Positions 10,366 to 25,491 of a stretch of DNA of 64,000 bases are shown in pieces. The stretch comes from Paucimonas lemoignei (lineage in GTDB: Bacteria > Pseudomonadota > Gammaproteobacteria > Pseudomonadales > Pseudomonadaceae). The notes under the pieces were generated by a model. That model was not told where the DNA came from and did no database searches. It was given only the letters and a program-made list of their open reading frames with translations. The stretch is taken from NCBI GenBank assembly GCA_900475325.1, contig LS483371.1, positions 1,178,001 to 1,242,000 of the forward strand. Reading direction: 5' to 3'. Every line of letters begins with the position of its first letter. Position 1 is the first letter of the stretch. A program made the translations under genes and the position numbers.

Positions 10366-11305
10366 CTATGACTAGCGGCTTTACCCACATCACCGTACTG
10401 CTCGAAGAAGCCGTAGAGGCTCTCGCAGTGCGCGCTGATGGCTGCTATATGGACGGGACATTCGGTCGCGGCGGGCACAGCCGACTTATATTGCAGAAGC
10501 TTGGCCCTGATGGCCGATTGCTGGGTTTCGACAAGGATCCTCAAGCAATTGCCACCGGGCAAACGCTAGCGGCCGAAGATGGCCGCTTTGTTATTGTGCA
10601 GCGCAGCTTCGCTGAATTGGGCTCCGAGGCTCAAGCACGCGGGATTGCGGGCAAGGTGAGCGGGATTCTGCTGGACCTTGGCGTGTCGTCGCCGCAGCTG
10701 GATGACCCGGAACGCGGTTTCAGTTTCATGAACGACGGCCCGCTGGACATGCGCATGGACCCGAGCCGTGGCGTCAGCGCGGCAGAGTTCATCGCCACAG
10801 CTCCCGTGGAAGAAATTGCCCGGGTCTTCAAAGAATACGGCGAAGAGCGTTTCTCCAAACGCATGGCGGCTGCCGTTGTTGCGCGCCGCGAAATCCAGCC
10901 TTTCGAGCGTACGGCGGATCTGGCCGAGGTGCTCAAGGTCGCCAACCCTGCATGGGAGAAAGGCAAGAACCCTGCGACCCGAGCGTTTCAGGGCCTGCGC
11001 ATCCACGTCAACAACGAACTGGGTGACCTGGAAGCCGGTCTCGAAGCTGCGCTTGAAGCCCTGGAAGTCGGTGGTCGTCTGGTCGTAATCAGCTTCCACT
11101 CTCTGGAAGACCGCATCGTCAAACTGTTCATGCGCAAGCTCGCCAAGGGCGAAGCGGACAACATGCCGCGTGACCTGCCGATCCAGTTCAAGGCGTTCGA
11201 TCCCAAGATCAAGATTCACGGCAAGGCGCAATTCGCCTCCGATGACGAAACCAAAGCCAATCCCCGTTCACGCAGCGCTGTCATGCGCGTCGCGGAGAAG
11301 CTCAA

Positions 11306-11309
<4 letters not shown>
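10362..11309 (+). CDS. rsmH: 16S rRNA N4-methyltransferase (C1402)
   Basis: SAM-dependent enzyme that adds the N4-methyl group to C1402 of 16S rRNA. The 315-residue product has the SAM loop [10 protein letters not shown] near residue 30, [12 protein letters not shown] and the [15 protein letters not shown] stretch. The GTG at 10362 overlaps the mraZ stop (GTGA); ATG 10368, two codons later, is the alternative. Second gene of the cluster; overlaps ftsL by 4 bases. Confidence 0.94.
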
Positions 11310-13331
<2,022 letters not shown>

Positions 13332-13332
<1 letters not shown>

Positions 13333-14795
13333 TGTCGTCCAGCCTGAACAAGATTTTCGCCCATGCCTCCAGCGATCTGATGATTCGCGAACTGACGCTG
13401 GACAGCCGCAACGTGCGCGGTGGTGATTTGTTCCTCGCCGTTCCGGGCGCCAATTTCGACGGCCGCGATCACATCGCCGATGCCTTGAAGCGTGGCGCTG
13501 CGGCGGTGGCTTATGAAGTGGAAGGGGCCAAGGTCCTGCCAATCACCGACGTGCCATTGATTCCGGTCAAAGGCCTGGCGGCGCAGCTTTCGGACATCGC
13601 CGGGCGTTTCTACGGTGATCCAAGCCGCAGCCTTAATCTGGTCGGCGTGACCGGCACCAATGGCAAAACCAGTGTCACTCAACTGGTTGCGCAAGCGCTG
13701 GATCTGCTGGGCCAGCATTGCGGCATTGTGGGTACGCTCGGCACAGGTTTCTATGGCGCCCTGCAGAGCGGCCGCCACACCACGCCGGACCCGCTCGCCG
13801 TGCAGGCGACCATGACCGACCTGAAAAAGGCTGGCGCGCGCGCCGTCGCGATGGAGGTCTCTTCCCATGGTCTGGATCAGGGGCGTGTAACCGCACTGGC
13901 CTTTGATGTGGCGGTGCTGACCAATCTGTCCCGCGACCATCTGGATTATCACGGCACCATGCAAGCCTATGGCGAGGTCAAGGCCAAGCTGTTCGCGTGG
14001 TCCGATCTGCGTTGCCGGGTGATCAATATCGACGACGCGTTTGGTCGCACCCTGGCTGCCGAGAAGCGCGAGTCGCGGTTGATCACCTACAGCCTGGAAG
14101 ACTCCAGCGCTTATCTGTATTGCCGCGACGCCGTGTTTGGCGATGAGGGCGTGCGCGCCACGCTGGTCACGCCGCAAGGTCAGCACCTGCTGCGCAGTAG
14201 CTTGCTGGGGCGTTTCAATCTGAGCAACGTACTGGCTGCCGTCGGCGCCTTGCTGGGCCTGGATTACGCGCTGGACGAAATTCTGAAAGTCCTGCCGCAG
14301 CTCGAAGGGCCGGTAGGCCGGATGCAACGTCTGGGCGGCGGCGCCAAACCGCTGGTGGTGGTCGATTACGCCCACACGCCTGACGCGCTGGAAAAAGTCC
14401 TGACTGCATTGCGCCCCCATGCCAAGGGCCGTTTGCTGTGCCTGTTCGGCTGTGGCGGTGATCGCGATCGCGGCAAGCGTCCACTGATGGCCGAAGTGGT
14501 CGAGCGCCTGGCCGATGGCGTGCTGGTCACCGACGACAACCCGCGCAGTGAAGTGCCAACGCAGATTTTCGATGACATTCGCCAGGGTTTCAGCGCGGTG
14601 CAGAACGTGCGCTTCGTTGAGGGGCGTGGCCAGGCTATCGCCCAAATCATCGCCACTGCTTCAGCCGACGATGTGATCGTGCTGGCGGGCAAGGGCCATG
14701 AGGATTACCAGGAAATCAAGGGTCAGCGCCAGGCCTTCTCCGATCTGGAAGAAGCGGCCAAGGCCCTTGCTGCATGGGAGGTGGCCGATGTTTAA
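13332..14795 (+). CDS. murE: UDP-MurNAc-L-Ala-D-Glu:meso-diaminopimelate ligase
   Basis: Cytoplasmic Mur ligase adding the third residue of the stem peptide. The 487-residue product has the ATP loop GTNGKT (108-113), the carbamylated-lysine region in the middle domain and DNPR (402-405), the motif that selects meso-diaminopimelate over lysine. It overlaps ftsI by one base and murF by 8 bases. Confidence 0.96.
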
Positions 14796-16158
14796 GCCCC
14801 TTTCATTCAGCGAACTGCTGGTTGTACTCGACGCACGCCTGGTGGGCGCTGACTGCACTTTCGACGGTGTAAGCATCGACAGCCGCGCCATTGCGCCGAG
14901 GCAATTGTTTGTCGCCCTGACCGGGCCACGTTTCGATGGCCATGACTATCTCGATCAAGTCGCTGCCAAAGGTGCCGTGGGTGCGCTGGTAGAGCGCGAG
15001 GTGCCGGGTTCAACGCTGCCGCAACTGGTGGTGGTCGATACTCGCAAGGCGCTTGCGCAACTGGGCGCGATCAACCGCAACGCTTTTGTCGACAAGCCCG
15101 TGGCTGCGATCACCGGTTCCAGCGGCAAGACCACCGTCAAGGAAATGCTCGCCAGCATCATGCGCACCCGCGGTGCTGTGCTCGCGACCAAAGGCAACCT
15201 GAATAACGAACTGGGCGTGCCCCTGACGCTACTTGAGCTGGCGCCGCAATACTCTGCTGCCGTCATTGAGCTGGGCGCATCCCGTGTCGGCGAAATCGCG
15301 TTCACCGTGAGCCTGACCAAACCCCATGTCGCAGTGATCACCAATGCGGGCACGGCCCACGTGGGCGAGTTCGGCGGACCGGAGAAAATCGTCGAAGCCA
15401 AGGGCGAAATCCTTGAAGGTCTCGATAGCACCGGTGTTGCTGTCCTTAATAAAGAAGACAAGGCGTTTTCGATCTGGTCGGCCCGCGCCCGTGATCGCAA
15501 GGTGGTGAGCTTTGCCATCGCCGATCAGGGTGCTGATTTTCACGCTCAGGGCCTGACCCTGGACGCACGTGGCTGCCCAGGCTTCACGTTGTGCAGCCCG
15601 GCAGGTTCCGCCGCCGTGCAGTTGAATCTGCTGGGCGCCCATAACGTCGCCAACGCTTTGGCCGCCGCTGCTGCAGGCCATGCGTTGGGCGTGACCCTGG
15701 ACGGCATCGTCGCCGGATTGAACTCCGTCACGCCGGTCAAAGGCCGCACCGTCGCGCAACTGGCGCTCAACGGTCTGCGGGTTATCGATGACACCTACAA
15801 CGCCAATCCGACTTCTGTAAACGCCGCCGTAGATATCCTCACCGGTTTCGCCGGTCGGACCGTCCTCGTGCTGGGCGACATCGGCGAGCTGGGCGATTGG
15901 GCCGAGCAAGGCCACCGCGACGTCGGCAGCTATGCCGCTGGCAAAGTTTCAGCCCTGTATGCCGTTGGTCCGCTGATGGCCCACGCCGTCGACGCCTTCG
16001 GCGAGCATGCGCGCCATTTTGCAAACCAGACCGACCTGATCGCTGCGCTCGGCGCCGAGCAGGATCCGAACACCACTATTTTGATCAAGGGTTCGCGTAG
16101 CGCCGCGATGGAAAACATCGTGGCCGCCCTATGCGGTTCCAGCCTGGAGAAACATTAA
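14788..16158 (+). CDS. murF: UDP-MurNAc-tripeptide:D-Ala-D-Ala ligase
   Basis: Adds D-Ala-D-Ala to complete the UDP-MurNAc pentapeptide. The 456-residue product starts [10 protein letters not shown] and carries the ATP loop GSSGKTT (110-116) and the DTYNANPTS stretch typical of MurF. ATG 14788 lies inside the end of murE; a longer in-frame extension from 14698 is unlike the family and lacks a site. Overlaps mraY by one base. Confidence 0.96.
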   Translation: MFKPLSFSELLVVLDARLVGADCTFDGVSIDSRAIAPRQLFVALTGPRFDGHDYLDQVAAKGAVGALVEREVPGSTLPQLVVVDTRKALAQLGAINRNAFVDKPVAAITGSSGKTTVKEMLASIMRTRGAVLATKGNLNNELGVPLTLLELAPQYSAAVIELGASRVGEIAFTVSLTKPHVAVITNAGTAHVGEFGGPEKIVEAKGEILEGLDSTGVAVLNKEDKAFSIWSARARDRKVVSFAIADQGADFHAQGLTLDARGCPGFTLCSPAGSAAVQLNLLGAHNVANALAAAAAGHALGVTLDGIVAGLNSVTPVKGRTVAQLALNGLRVIDDTYNANPTSVNAAVDILTGFAGRTVLVLGDIGELGDWAEQGHRDVGSYAAGKVSALYAVGPLMAHAVDAFGEHARHFANQTDLIAALGAEQDPNTTILIKGSRSAAMENIVAALCGSSLEKH

Positions 16159-17240
16159 TGCTGCTGCTGTTGGCCGAATTTCTACAACAGTTCCACAAGG
16201 GCTTCGCAGTCTTCCAATACCTGACGCTGCGCGGGATTCTTGGTGTGCTGACGGCATTGTCGTTGTCCCTGTGTCTGGGGCCGTGGATGATCCGCGCCTT
16301 GCAGACCCGGCAGATTGGTCAGTCGGTGCGTAACGACGGCCCGCAGTCGCATTTGTCCAAATCCGGTACGCCCACCATGGGCGGCGCGCTGATCCTGTCT
16401 TCCATCGCCATCAGCACCCTGTTGTGGGCTGACTTGAGCAACCGTTATGTGTGGGTTGTGCTGCTGGTCACCTTGCTGTTCGGCGGTATTGGTTGGGTGG
16501 ATGACTATCGCAAGGTCATCGAAAAGAATTCGAAAGGGCTGCCAAGCCGCTGGAAGTATTTCTGGCAGTCGGTGTTCGGCCTGTGCGCGGCGATCTTCCT
16601 CTATGTAACTGCGCCATCAGCCGTTGAAACCACCCTGATCATTCCGATGTTCAAGGACGCCAGCATCGCGCTGGGCATCGGTTTCGTGGTCCTGACCTAC
16701 TTCGTGATTGTCGGCTCCAGCAACGCGGTCAACCTGACCGATGGCCTGGATGGACTGGCGATTCTGCCTACCGTACTGGTCGGTGGCGCGCTGGGCATCT
16801 TCTGCTACCTGTCGGGTAACGTGAAGTTCGCCGAATACCTGCTGATCCCTTATGTGCCGGGCGCGGGTGAGTTGATTGTGTTTTGCGGTGCCCTGATCGG
16901 TGCCGGGCTTGGCTTCCTGTGGTTCAACACCTATCCAGCGCAGGTGTTCATGGGTGACGTCGGCGCGCTGGCGCTGGGCGCTGCATTGGGCACCATCGCG
17001 GTGATCGTGCGTCAGGAAATCGTCCTGTTCATCATGGGCGGTGTGTTTGTAATGGAAACCCTGTCAGTCGTCATTCAGGTTGCATCGTTTAAATTGACCG
17101 GCCGCCGCGTTTTCCGCATGGCACCGATCCACCACCACTTTGAACTCAAGGGCTGGCCCGAGCCACGCGTGATCGTCCGTTTCTGGATCATCACCGTGAT
17201 TCTCGTGTTGATCGGCCTTGCCACGCTGAAACTGAGGTAG
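16158..17240 (+). CDS. mraY: Phospho-MurNAc-pentapeptide translocase
   Basis: Polytopic inner-membrane enzyme that moves phospho-MurNAc-pentapeptide onto undecaprenyl phosphate, making lipid I. The 360-residue product has about ten membrane helices and the catalytic stretches [21 protein letters not shown] and [11 protein letters not shown], plus [10 protein letters not shown] near the C terminus. ATG 16158 overlaps the murF stop. Five bases separate it from murD. Confidence 0.97.
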   Translation: MLLLLAEFLQQFHKGFAVFQYLTLRGILGVLTALSLSLCLGPWMIRALQTRQIGQSVRNDGPQSHLSKSGTPTMGGALILSSIAISTLLWADLSNRYVWVVLLVTLLFGGIGWVDDYRKVIEKNSKGLPSRWKYFWQSVFGLCAAIFLYVTAPSAVETTLIIPMFKDASIALGIGFVVLTYFVIVGSSNAVNLTDGLDGLAILPTVLVGGALGIFCYLSGNVKFAEYLLIPYVPGAGELIVFCGALIGAGLGFLWFNTYPAQVFMGDVGALALGAALGTIAVIVRQEIVLFIMGGVFVMETLSVVIQVASFKLTGRRVFRMAPIHHHFELKGWPEPRVIVRFWIITVILVLIGLATLKLR

Positions 17241-17245
17241 AACGA

Positions 17246-18592
17246 GTGTCTCTTATCGCTTCAGACCATTTCCGCATCGTTGTCGGCCTCGGCAAGAGCG
17301 GCATGTCCCTGGTTCGCTTCCTGGCGAACCGGGGCGTGTCGTTCGCCGTGGCTGACACGCGGGAAAATCCACCGGAACTGGCGACCTTGCGTCGCGAGTA
17401 TCCGCAGGTGGATGTGCGTTGTGGCGAACTGGACGTCGAATTCCTGTGCCATGCTGACGAGCTTTACGTGAGCCCGGGTCTGGCCTTGGCGACTCCGGCC
17501 CTGCAGCAAGCAGCGGCGCGAGGCGTGAAGCTGTCCGGCGATATCGAGTTGTTCGCGCGTTACGCGAAAGCGCCCATCATCGCCATCACCGGCTCGAACG
17601 CGAAAAGCACCGTCACCACGCTGGTGGGCGAGATGGCTGCTGCGGCAGGCAAGCGCGTCGCAGTGGGTGGCAATCTCGGCACGCCGGCGCTGGATCTGCT
17701 CAGCGATGACATCGAACTCTACGTGATGGAGCTGTCCAGCTTTCAACTGGAAACCACTGACCAGCTCGGCGCCGAAGTCGCGACCGTGCTGAACATCAGT
17801 GAAGATCACATGGATCGCTATAGCGGTTTGCCTGCTTATCATCTGGCCAAGCACCGGGTTTTCCGTGGCGCGCGTCAGGTGGTGGTCAACCGTCAGGACG
17901 TACTGACCCGCCCATTGATCGGTGAAGGTCTGCCGTGCTGGACCTTCGGCCTGAACAAACCCGATTTCCATGGCTTCGGTCTGCGCGAAGAGCATGGCGA
18001 AAAATACCTCGCCTTCCAGTTCGACAACCTGATGCCAGTACGCGAACTGAAGATCCGTGGCGCTCACAATCAGTCCAACGCCCTCGCTGCACTGGCCCTG
18101 GGTCATGCGGTCGGTCTGCCGATGGACTCGATGCTCGACAGCCTGCGCAGTTTTGGCGGTCTGGAGCATCGTTGCCAGTGGCTGCGCGAGCGTGAAGGCG
18201 TGAGCTACTACGACGACTCCAAGGCGACCAACGTGGGCGCTGCCTTGGCCGCGATTGAAGGCCTGGGAGCTGATATCGCTGGCAAGCTGGTGTTGATTGC
18301 TGGCGGCGATGGCAAAGGTGCTGACTTCAGCGGCCTGCGCGCGCCGGTAGCGGCCCATTGCCGCGCGGTGGTGTTGATCGGTCGTGATGCCGAGTTGATC
18401 GCTAACGCGCTGGGCGAGGGTGTTGCGCTGATCCGCGTGGCCACACTGAATGAAGCCGTGCAGCGCTGCGCCGAGATCGCTCTAGCGGGCGATGCGGTGT
18501 TGCTGTCTCCGGCCTGTGCCAGTTTTGACATGTTCAAAAACTACGAAGAGCGCGGTCGTCTGTTCGCGCAAGCCGTGGGGGACTTGTCATGA
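17246..18592 (+). CDS. murD: UDP-MurNAc-L-Ala:D-Glu ligase
   Basis: Adds D-glutamate as second residue of the stem peptide. The 448-residue product has the N-terminal Rossmann motif VVGLGKSG and the ATP loop GSNAKST (116-122), where alanine stands at the place of the more usual glycine; as I recall, this form is normal in Pseudomonas. The start is GTG at 17246. Its stop overlaps ftsW by 4 bases. Confidence 0.95.
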   Translation: MSLIASDHFRIVVGLGKSGMSLVRFLANRGVSFAVADTRENPPELATLRREYPQVDVRCGELDVEFLCHADELYVSPGLALATPALQQAAARGVKLSGDIELFARYAKAPIIAITGSNAKSTVTTLVGEMAAAAGKRVAVGGNLGTPALDLLSDDIELYVMELSSFQLETTDQLGAEVATVLNISEDHMDRYSGLPAYHLAKHRVFRGARQVVVNRQDVLTRPLIGEGLPCWTFGLNKPDFHGFGLREEHGEKYLAFQFDNLMPVRELKIRGAHNQSNALAALALGHAVGLPMDSMLDSLRSFGGLEHRCQWLREREGVSYYDDSKATNVGAALAAIEGLGADIAGKLVLIAGGDGKGADFSGLRAPVAAHCRAVVLIGRDAELIANALGEGVALIRVATLNEAVQRCAEIALAGDAVLLSPACASFDMFKNYEERGRLFAQAVGDLS

Positions 18593-19803
18593 TCTTCGGC
18601 GTGATCAAGCCTTACCCGTCGCCACTGATCAGTGGGCGCGGCATTGATGTGGACTTCCCGATGCTCGCCGGTTGCCTCGCGCTGCTCGGCCTCGGGTTGG
18701 TGATGATCACCTCGGCTTCTTCGGAAGTTGCGGCGGTGAACTCTGGCAACACTCTGTACATGATGACCCGCCACCTGATCTACATGATCATCGGCATCGG
18801 CGCGTGCGGCGTGACCATGATGATTCCGGTCGCCACCTGGCAGCGTCTGGGCTGGATGATGCTGTTGGGCGCTTTCGGCCTGCTGATCATGGTGCTGATA
18901 CCCGGCGTCGGGCGCGAGGTGAACGGTTCGATGCGCTGGATCGGTTTCGGCGCGTTCAACGTTCAGCCTTCGGAAATCGCCAAGGTGTTCGTGGTGATCT
19001 TCCTGGCGGGCTATCTGATTCGTCGGCAGACGGAAGTTCGCGAAAGCTGGATGGGCTTCTTCAAGCCGTTCATCGTGCTGCTGCCCATGGCGGGCCTGCT
19101 GCTGATGGAGCCTGACTTCGGTGCCACGGTCGTGATGATGGGCGCAGCGGCGGCGATGCTGTTCCTGGGCGGCGTTGGCCTGTTCCGTTTCAGCCTGATG
19201 GTCGCATTGGCGGTCGGCGCGGTATTCGTGCTGGTGCAGGCGCAACCGTATCGGATGGCGCGTCTGATTACCTTTACCGACCCCTGGTCCGATCAATTCG
19301 GCTCCGGCTACCAGCTGACCCAGGCACTGATTGCGTTCGGTCGTGGCGAGTGGCTGGGCGTTGGTCTGGGCAATAGCGTGCAGAAGCAGTTCTATCTGCC
19401 TGAAGCTCACACTGACTTCGTGTTTTCGGTACTGGCTGAAGAGCTTGGCGTAGTCGGCTCGTTGCTGACCGTCGGGCTGTTCGTGTTCGTCAGTATCCGT
19501 GCGATGTACATCGGGATGTGGGCCGAGCGCGCCAAGCAGTTTTTCGGCGCCTACGTGGCTTACGGTCTGGCGTTCCTGTGGATCGGCCAGTTCCTGATCA
19601 ACATTGGCGTGAACGTCGGTTTGCTGCCAACCAAAGGCCTGACCTTGCCGTTCCTCAGCTATGGCGGCAGCTCGCTGGTGATCTGCTGCGCAAGCCTGGG
19701 TCTGCTGCTGCGGATCGAGTGGGAATCGCGTAACAACATGGGCAGCGAAGAAGCCGAGTTCAACGAGAGTGACTTCGCCGAGGAGCCTAAACATGGACGA
19801 TAA
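18589..19803 (+). CDS. ftsW: Septal peptidoglycan glycosyltransferase FtsW
   Basis: SEDS-family polymerase of septal glycan strands, partner of FtsI. The 404-residue product has about ten membrane helices, the SMRWIGFGAFNVQPSEIAK region and the C-terminal signature LPFLSYGGSSL. ATG 18589 overlaps the murD stop (ATGA), and its end runs 11 bases into murG. Confidence 0.96.
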   Translation: MIFGVIKPYPSPLISGRGIDVDFPMLAGCLALLGLGLVMITSASSEVAAVNSGNTLYMMTRHLIYMIIGIGACGVTMMIPVATWQRLGWMMLLGAFGLLIMVLIPGVGREVNGSMRWIGFGAFNVQPSEIAKVFVVIFLAGYLIRRQTEVRESWMGFFKPFIVLLPMAGLLLMEPDFGATVVMMGAAAAMLFLGGVGLFRFSLMVALAVGAVFVLVQAQPYRMARLITFTDPWSDQFGSGYQLTQALIAFGRGEWLGVGLGNSVQKQFYLPEAHTDFVFSVLAEELGVVGSLLTVGLFVFVSIRAMYIGMWAERAKQFFGAYVAYGLAFLWIGQFLINIGVNVGLLPTKGLTLPFLSYGGSSLVICCASLGLLLRIEWESRNNMGSEEAEFNESDFAEEPKHGR

Positions 19804-20855
19804 CGTGCTGATCATGGCCGGTGGTACCGGTGGGCACGTGTTCCCTGCGCTGGCCTGTGCCCGCGAGTTTCAGGCGCGCGGCTATAAAGTGCACTGGCTC
19901 GGCACCCCGCGTGGCATCGAGAACGAACTCGTCCCGCAGGCAGGTTTCGCCCTGCACCTGATCAACGTCACCGGCCTGCGCGGCAAGGGGCGTTTGTCAC
20001 TGCTCAAGGCGCCGCTGATGTTGCTCAAGGCATTGATGCAGGCACGCAAGGTCGTCCGCGAACTCAAGCCGGTTTGCGTGGTGGGTTTCGGTGGTTATGT
20101 GACGGGTCCGGGCGGCCTGGCTGCCAAGCTGGGCAAAGTGCCGTTGATCATTCACGAACAGAACGCCGTGGCCGGTACCGCCAATCGCAGCCTGGCTTCA
20201 TTCGCCAGCCGCGTGTGCGAAGCGTTCCCGAATACCTTCGCCGCCTCTGACAAACGCCGCACCACGGGCAACCCGGTGCGCGTCGAGCTGTTTCTGGAAA
20301 CCCCGCGTCAGGCACTGGCCGGGCGCAAGGCGCGCCTGTTGGTGTTGGGCGGCAGCCTGGGTGCCGAACCGTTGAACAAATTATTGCCGGAGGCCCTGTC
20401 CCAGGTGCCTGCGGAGCTGCGGCCTGAAGTGTTCCATCAGGCAGGCAAGAATCACGATGGAAACACCTCCGAGCGCTATCGCGCCGCGGGTGTCGAGGCG
20501 CAGGTCGCTCCGTTCATCAAAGACATGGCTCAAGCGTATAGCTGGGCCGACCTGGTGGTCTGTCGCGCAGGCGCGTTGACCATCAGTGAGCTGGCGGCGG
20601 CCGGGCTGCCGTCGCTGTTGGTGCCGTTGCCCCATGCGATCGACGACCACCAGTCCCGTAACGCCGACTATCTGGCCCACGAAGGCGCAGCTTTCGTCAT
20701 GCCACAAGCGACAACTGGTGCAGCCGAGATGGCGGCGCGCCTGACAGAGGTTTTGATGCAACCCGAACAACTCAACACCATGGCTCGTACCGCCCGCCGG
20801 CTGGCCAAGCCTGATGCAACCAACACTGTCGTGAATATCTGCCTGGAGGTGGCCC

Positions 20856-20863
<8 letters not shown>
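19793..20863 (+). CDS. murG: Lipid II synthase MurG
   Basis: Peripheral inner-membrane GT28 transferase that adds GlcNAc to lipid I. The 356-residue product begins [20 protein letters not shown] with the glycine-rich acceptor loop, a second loop [11 protein letters not shown], and the donor-binding C-terminal region [20 protein letters not shown] 19793 lies inside the ftsW end; the in-frame start at 19769 is less likely. Overlaps murC by 8 bases. Confidence 0.95.
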
Positions 20864-23272
<2,409 letters not shown>

Positions 23273-23275
23273 GTC

Positions 23276-24142
23276 ATGAACGCGACGGCGCGTCATCAGC
23301 CCCCAGCACCTGGCCGCAAGCCAGTGCCGCGTGGTGCCAGTCGCATGGTTGCCAAGGAGCCGTTGTCCGCACGCCTGCCAAAGGCGCAGTTGGGCGGTTT
23401 CTTCAAAAAGTTGGGTTGGCTGGTGTTGATGGTTGCGCTGGGGTACGGCGCGTATGAAGGCGCACAACGTCTGCTGCCGTACGCCGACCGCCCGATCACC
23501 AAGATCAACGTGCAGGGTGATTTGAGTTACATCAGCCAGCAAGCAGTGCAGCAACGCATTGCACCTTATGTAGCGGCGAGCTTTTTCACGATTGATCTGG
23601 CTGCCATGCGTAGCGAGCTGGAAAAGATGCCATGGATTGCCCACGCGGAAGTGCGCAGGGTTTGGCCGGATCAAGTAGTGATCCGCCTGGAAGAACAACT
23701 GCCAGTGGCGCGTTGGGGTGATGAGGCTCTGCTTAACAACCAGGGCGAGGCGTTCACACCACGCGAGCTGGCCAATTATGAACACCTGCCGCAGTTGTTC
23801 GGCCCACAGCGGGCTCAGCAGCAGGTGATGCAACAGTATCAAGTGTTGAGCCAGATGTTGCGCCCTATGGGGTTCTCCATCGCACGACTGGAATTACGTG
23901 AGCGTGGCAGCTGGTTTTTGACCACGGGCGCGGGCAGTGCAGGTCCTGGTATCGAGTTGTTGCTGGGACGCGATCACCTTGTGGAAAAGATGCGCCGCTT
24001 TATCGCCATCTACGACAAAACGCTTAAAGAACAGATCACGAATATTGCGCGCATCGACCTGCGCTACTCCAACGGCCTTGCCGTCGGGTGGCGTGAGCAG
24101 GTAGCGCCTCCGACGGACAAACCCGCCGTCGCGAAGAATTGA
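23276..24142 (+). CDS. ftsQ: Cell division protein FtsQ
   Basis: Bitopic division protein that links FtsLB to the rest of the divisome. The 288-residue product has a basic cytoplasmic segment, one membrane helix (about 43-63), then a POTRA domain (about 75-145, starting [16 protein letters not shown]) and the FtsQ beta domain. Size and order fit the family. ftsA starts 14 bases after the stop. Confidence 0.94.
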   Translation: MNATARHQPPAPGRKPVPRGASRMVAKEPLSARLPKAQLGGFFKKLGWLVLMVALGYGAYEGAQRLLPYADRPITKINVQGDLSYISQQAVQQRIAPYVAASFFTIDLAAMRSELEKMPWIAHAEVRRVWPDQVVIRLEEQLPVARWGDEALLNNQGEAFTPRELANYEHLPQLFGPQRAQQQVMQQYQVLSQMLRPMGFSIARLELRERGSWFLTTGAGSAGPGIELLLGRDHLVEKMRRFIAIYDKTLKEQITNIARIDLRYSNGLAVGWREQVAPPTDKPAVAKN

Positions 24143-24156
24143 CAAGAGGCAGGACC

Positions 24157-25422
24157 ATGGCAAACGTGCAAAGCGGCAAAATGATCGTTGGCTTGGATAT
24201 CGGCACCTCCAAGGTGGTGGCGCTGGTAGGCGAAGTCGCGGCCGATGGCACGCTGGAAATCGTCGGTATCGGTACCCATCCATCCCGCGGCCTGAAGAAG
24301 GGCGTGGTGGTGAATATCGAATCCACCGTTCAGTCGATCCAGCGCGCAGTGGAGGAAGCCCAACTGATGGCGGGCTGCCGTATTCACTCGGCGTTCGTCG
24401 GCGTGGCGGGCAACCACATTCGCAGCCTGAACTCCCACGGCATCGTGGCGATCCGTGATCGTGAAGTCAGCGCGGCGGATCTTGAGCGCGTACTCGACGC
24501 TGCCCAGGCCGTTGCGATCCCTGCCGACCAGCGTGTGCTGCACACCTTGCCGCAGGATTACGTGATCGATAACCAGGAAGGCGTTCGTGAGCCACTGGGT
24601 ATGTCCGGTGTTCGTCTTGAAGCCAAGGTGCACGTCGTGACCTGCGCGGTGAACGCGGCGCAGAACATCGAGAAGTGCGTGCGTCGCTGCGGTCTGGAAA
24701 TCGACGACATCATTCTGGAGCAACTGGCTTCGGCGTACTCGGTCCTGACCGACGACGAAAAAGAACTGGGCGTTTGCCTGGTGGACATCGGCGGCGGCAC
24801 CACTGACATCGCCATCTTCACCGAAGGCGCGATTCGCCACACGGCCGTGATCCCGATTGCCGGTGATCAGGTCACCAACGATATCGCAATGGCCTTGCGT
24901 ACCCCTACGCAATACGCCGAAGAGATCAAGATCCGCTACGCCTGCGCCCTGGCCAAACTGGCCGGCGCCGGTGAAACCATCAAAGTGCCGAGCGTGGGCG
25001 ATCGTCCACCTCGCGAGCTGTCGCGTCAGGCGTTGGCCGAAGTGGTCGAGCCGCGTTATGACGAGCTGTTCACCCTGATTCAGGCTGAGCTGCGTCGCAG
25101 TGGTTATGAAGATCTGATCCCGGCCGGCATCGTGCTGACCGGTGGTACCTCGAAAATGGAAGGCGCGGTCGAACTGGCCGAGGAAATCTTCCACATGCCG
25201 GTGCGCCTTGGTGTACCGCATAGCGTCAAAGGGCTCGCCGATGTTGTGCGTAACCCGATCTATTCAACCGGTGTCGGTTTGTTGCTGTACGGCCTGCAAA
25301 AGCAGTCTGACGGTTTCTCGTTTTCCGGCATCAGCAGCAGTAATAGTGGTAGCGGTTACGGAGATGAACCCAAGGCTCCCGTGCTTGAACGCTTCAAGCG
25401 CTGGGTCCAGGGTAATTTCTAG
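24157..25422 (+). CDS. ftsA: Cell division protein FtsA
   Basis: Actin-like protein that anchors FtsZ to the membrane. The 421-residue product has the phosphate-binding IVGLDIGTSKVVA, LVDIGGGTTDIAIF and the VLTGGTSKMEG adenosine motif. Its C-terminal amphipathic membrane-targeting helix is LERFKRWVQGNF. ATG 24157 has an AGAGGCAGGA site; a TTG frame start at 24139 is rejected. A 69-base gap with a strong ribosome site leads to ftsZ. Confidence 0.95.
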   Translation: MANVQSGKMIVGLDIGTSKVVALVGEVAADGTLEIVGIGTHPSRGLKKGVVVNIESTVQSIQRAVEEAQLMAGCRIHSAFVGVAGNHIRSLNSHGIVAIRDREVSAADLERVLDAAQAVAIPADQRVLHTLPQDYVIDNQEGVREPLGMSGVRLEAKVHVVTCAVNAAQNIEKCVRRCGLEIDDIILEQLASAYSVLTDDEKELGVCLVDIGGGTTDIAIFTEGAIRHTAVIPIAGDQVTNDIAMALRTPTQYAEEIKIRYACALAKLAGAGETIKVPSVGDRPPRELSRQALAEVVEPRYDELFTLIQAELRRSGYEDLIPAGIVLTGGTSKMEGAVELAEEIFHMPVRLGVPHSVKGLADVVRNPIYSTGVGLLLYGLQKQSDGFSFSGISSSNSGSGYGDEPKAPVLERFKRWVQGNF

Positions 25423-25491
25423 GCTTCAAGGCAGTACATGGCGGCAGTGGGCACCAGGCAAAAAAACTAGAGAAATGAAAGGAGAGGGAAA

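Noticed and set aside
17246..18592. Mutated P-loop (GSNAKST) in MurD as a loss of function
   Set aside because: As I recall, this alanine form is the normal MurD sequence in Pseudomonas, and the lysine and Ser/Thr are kept.
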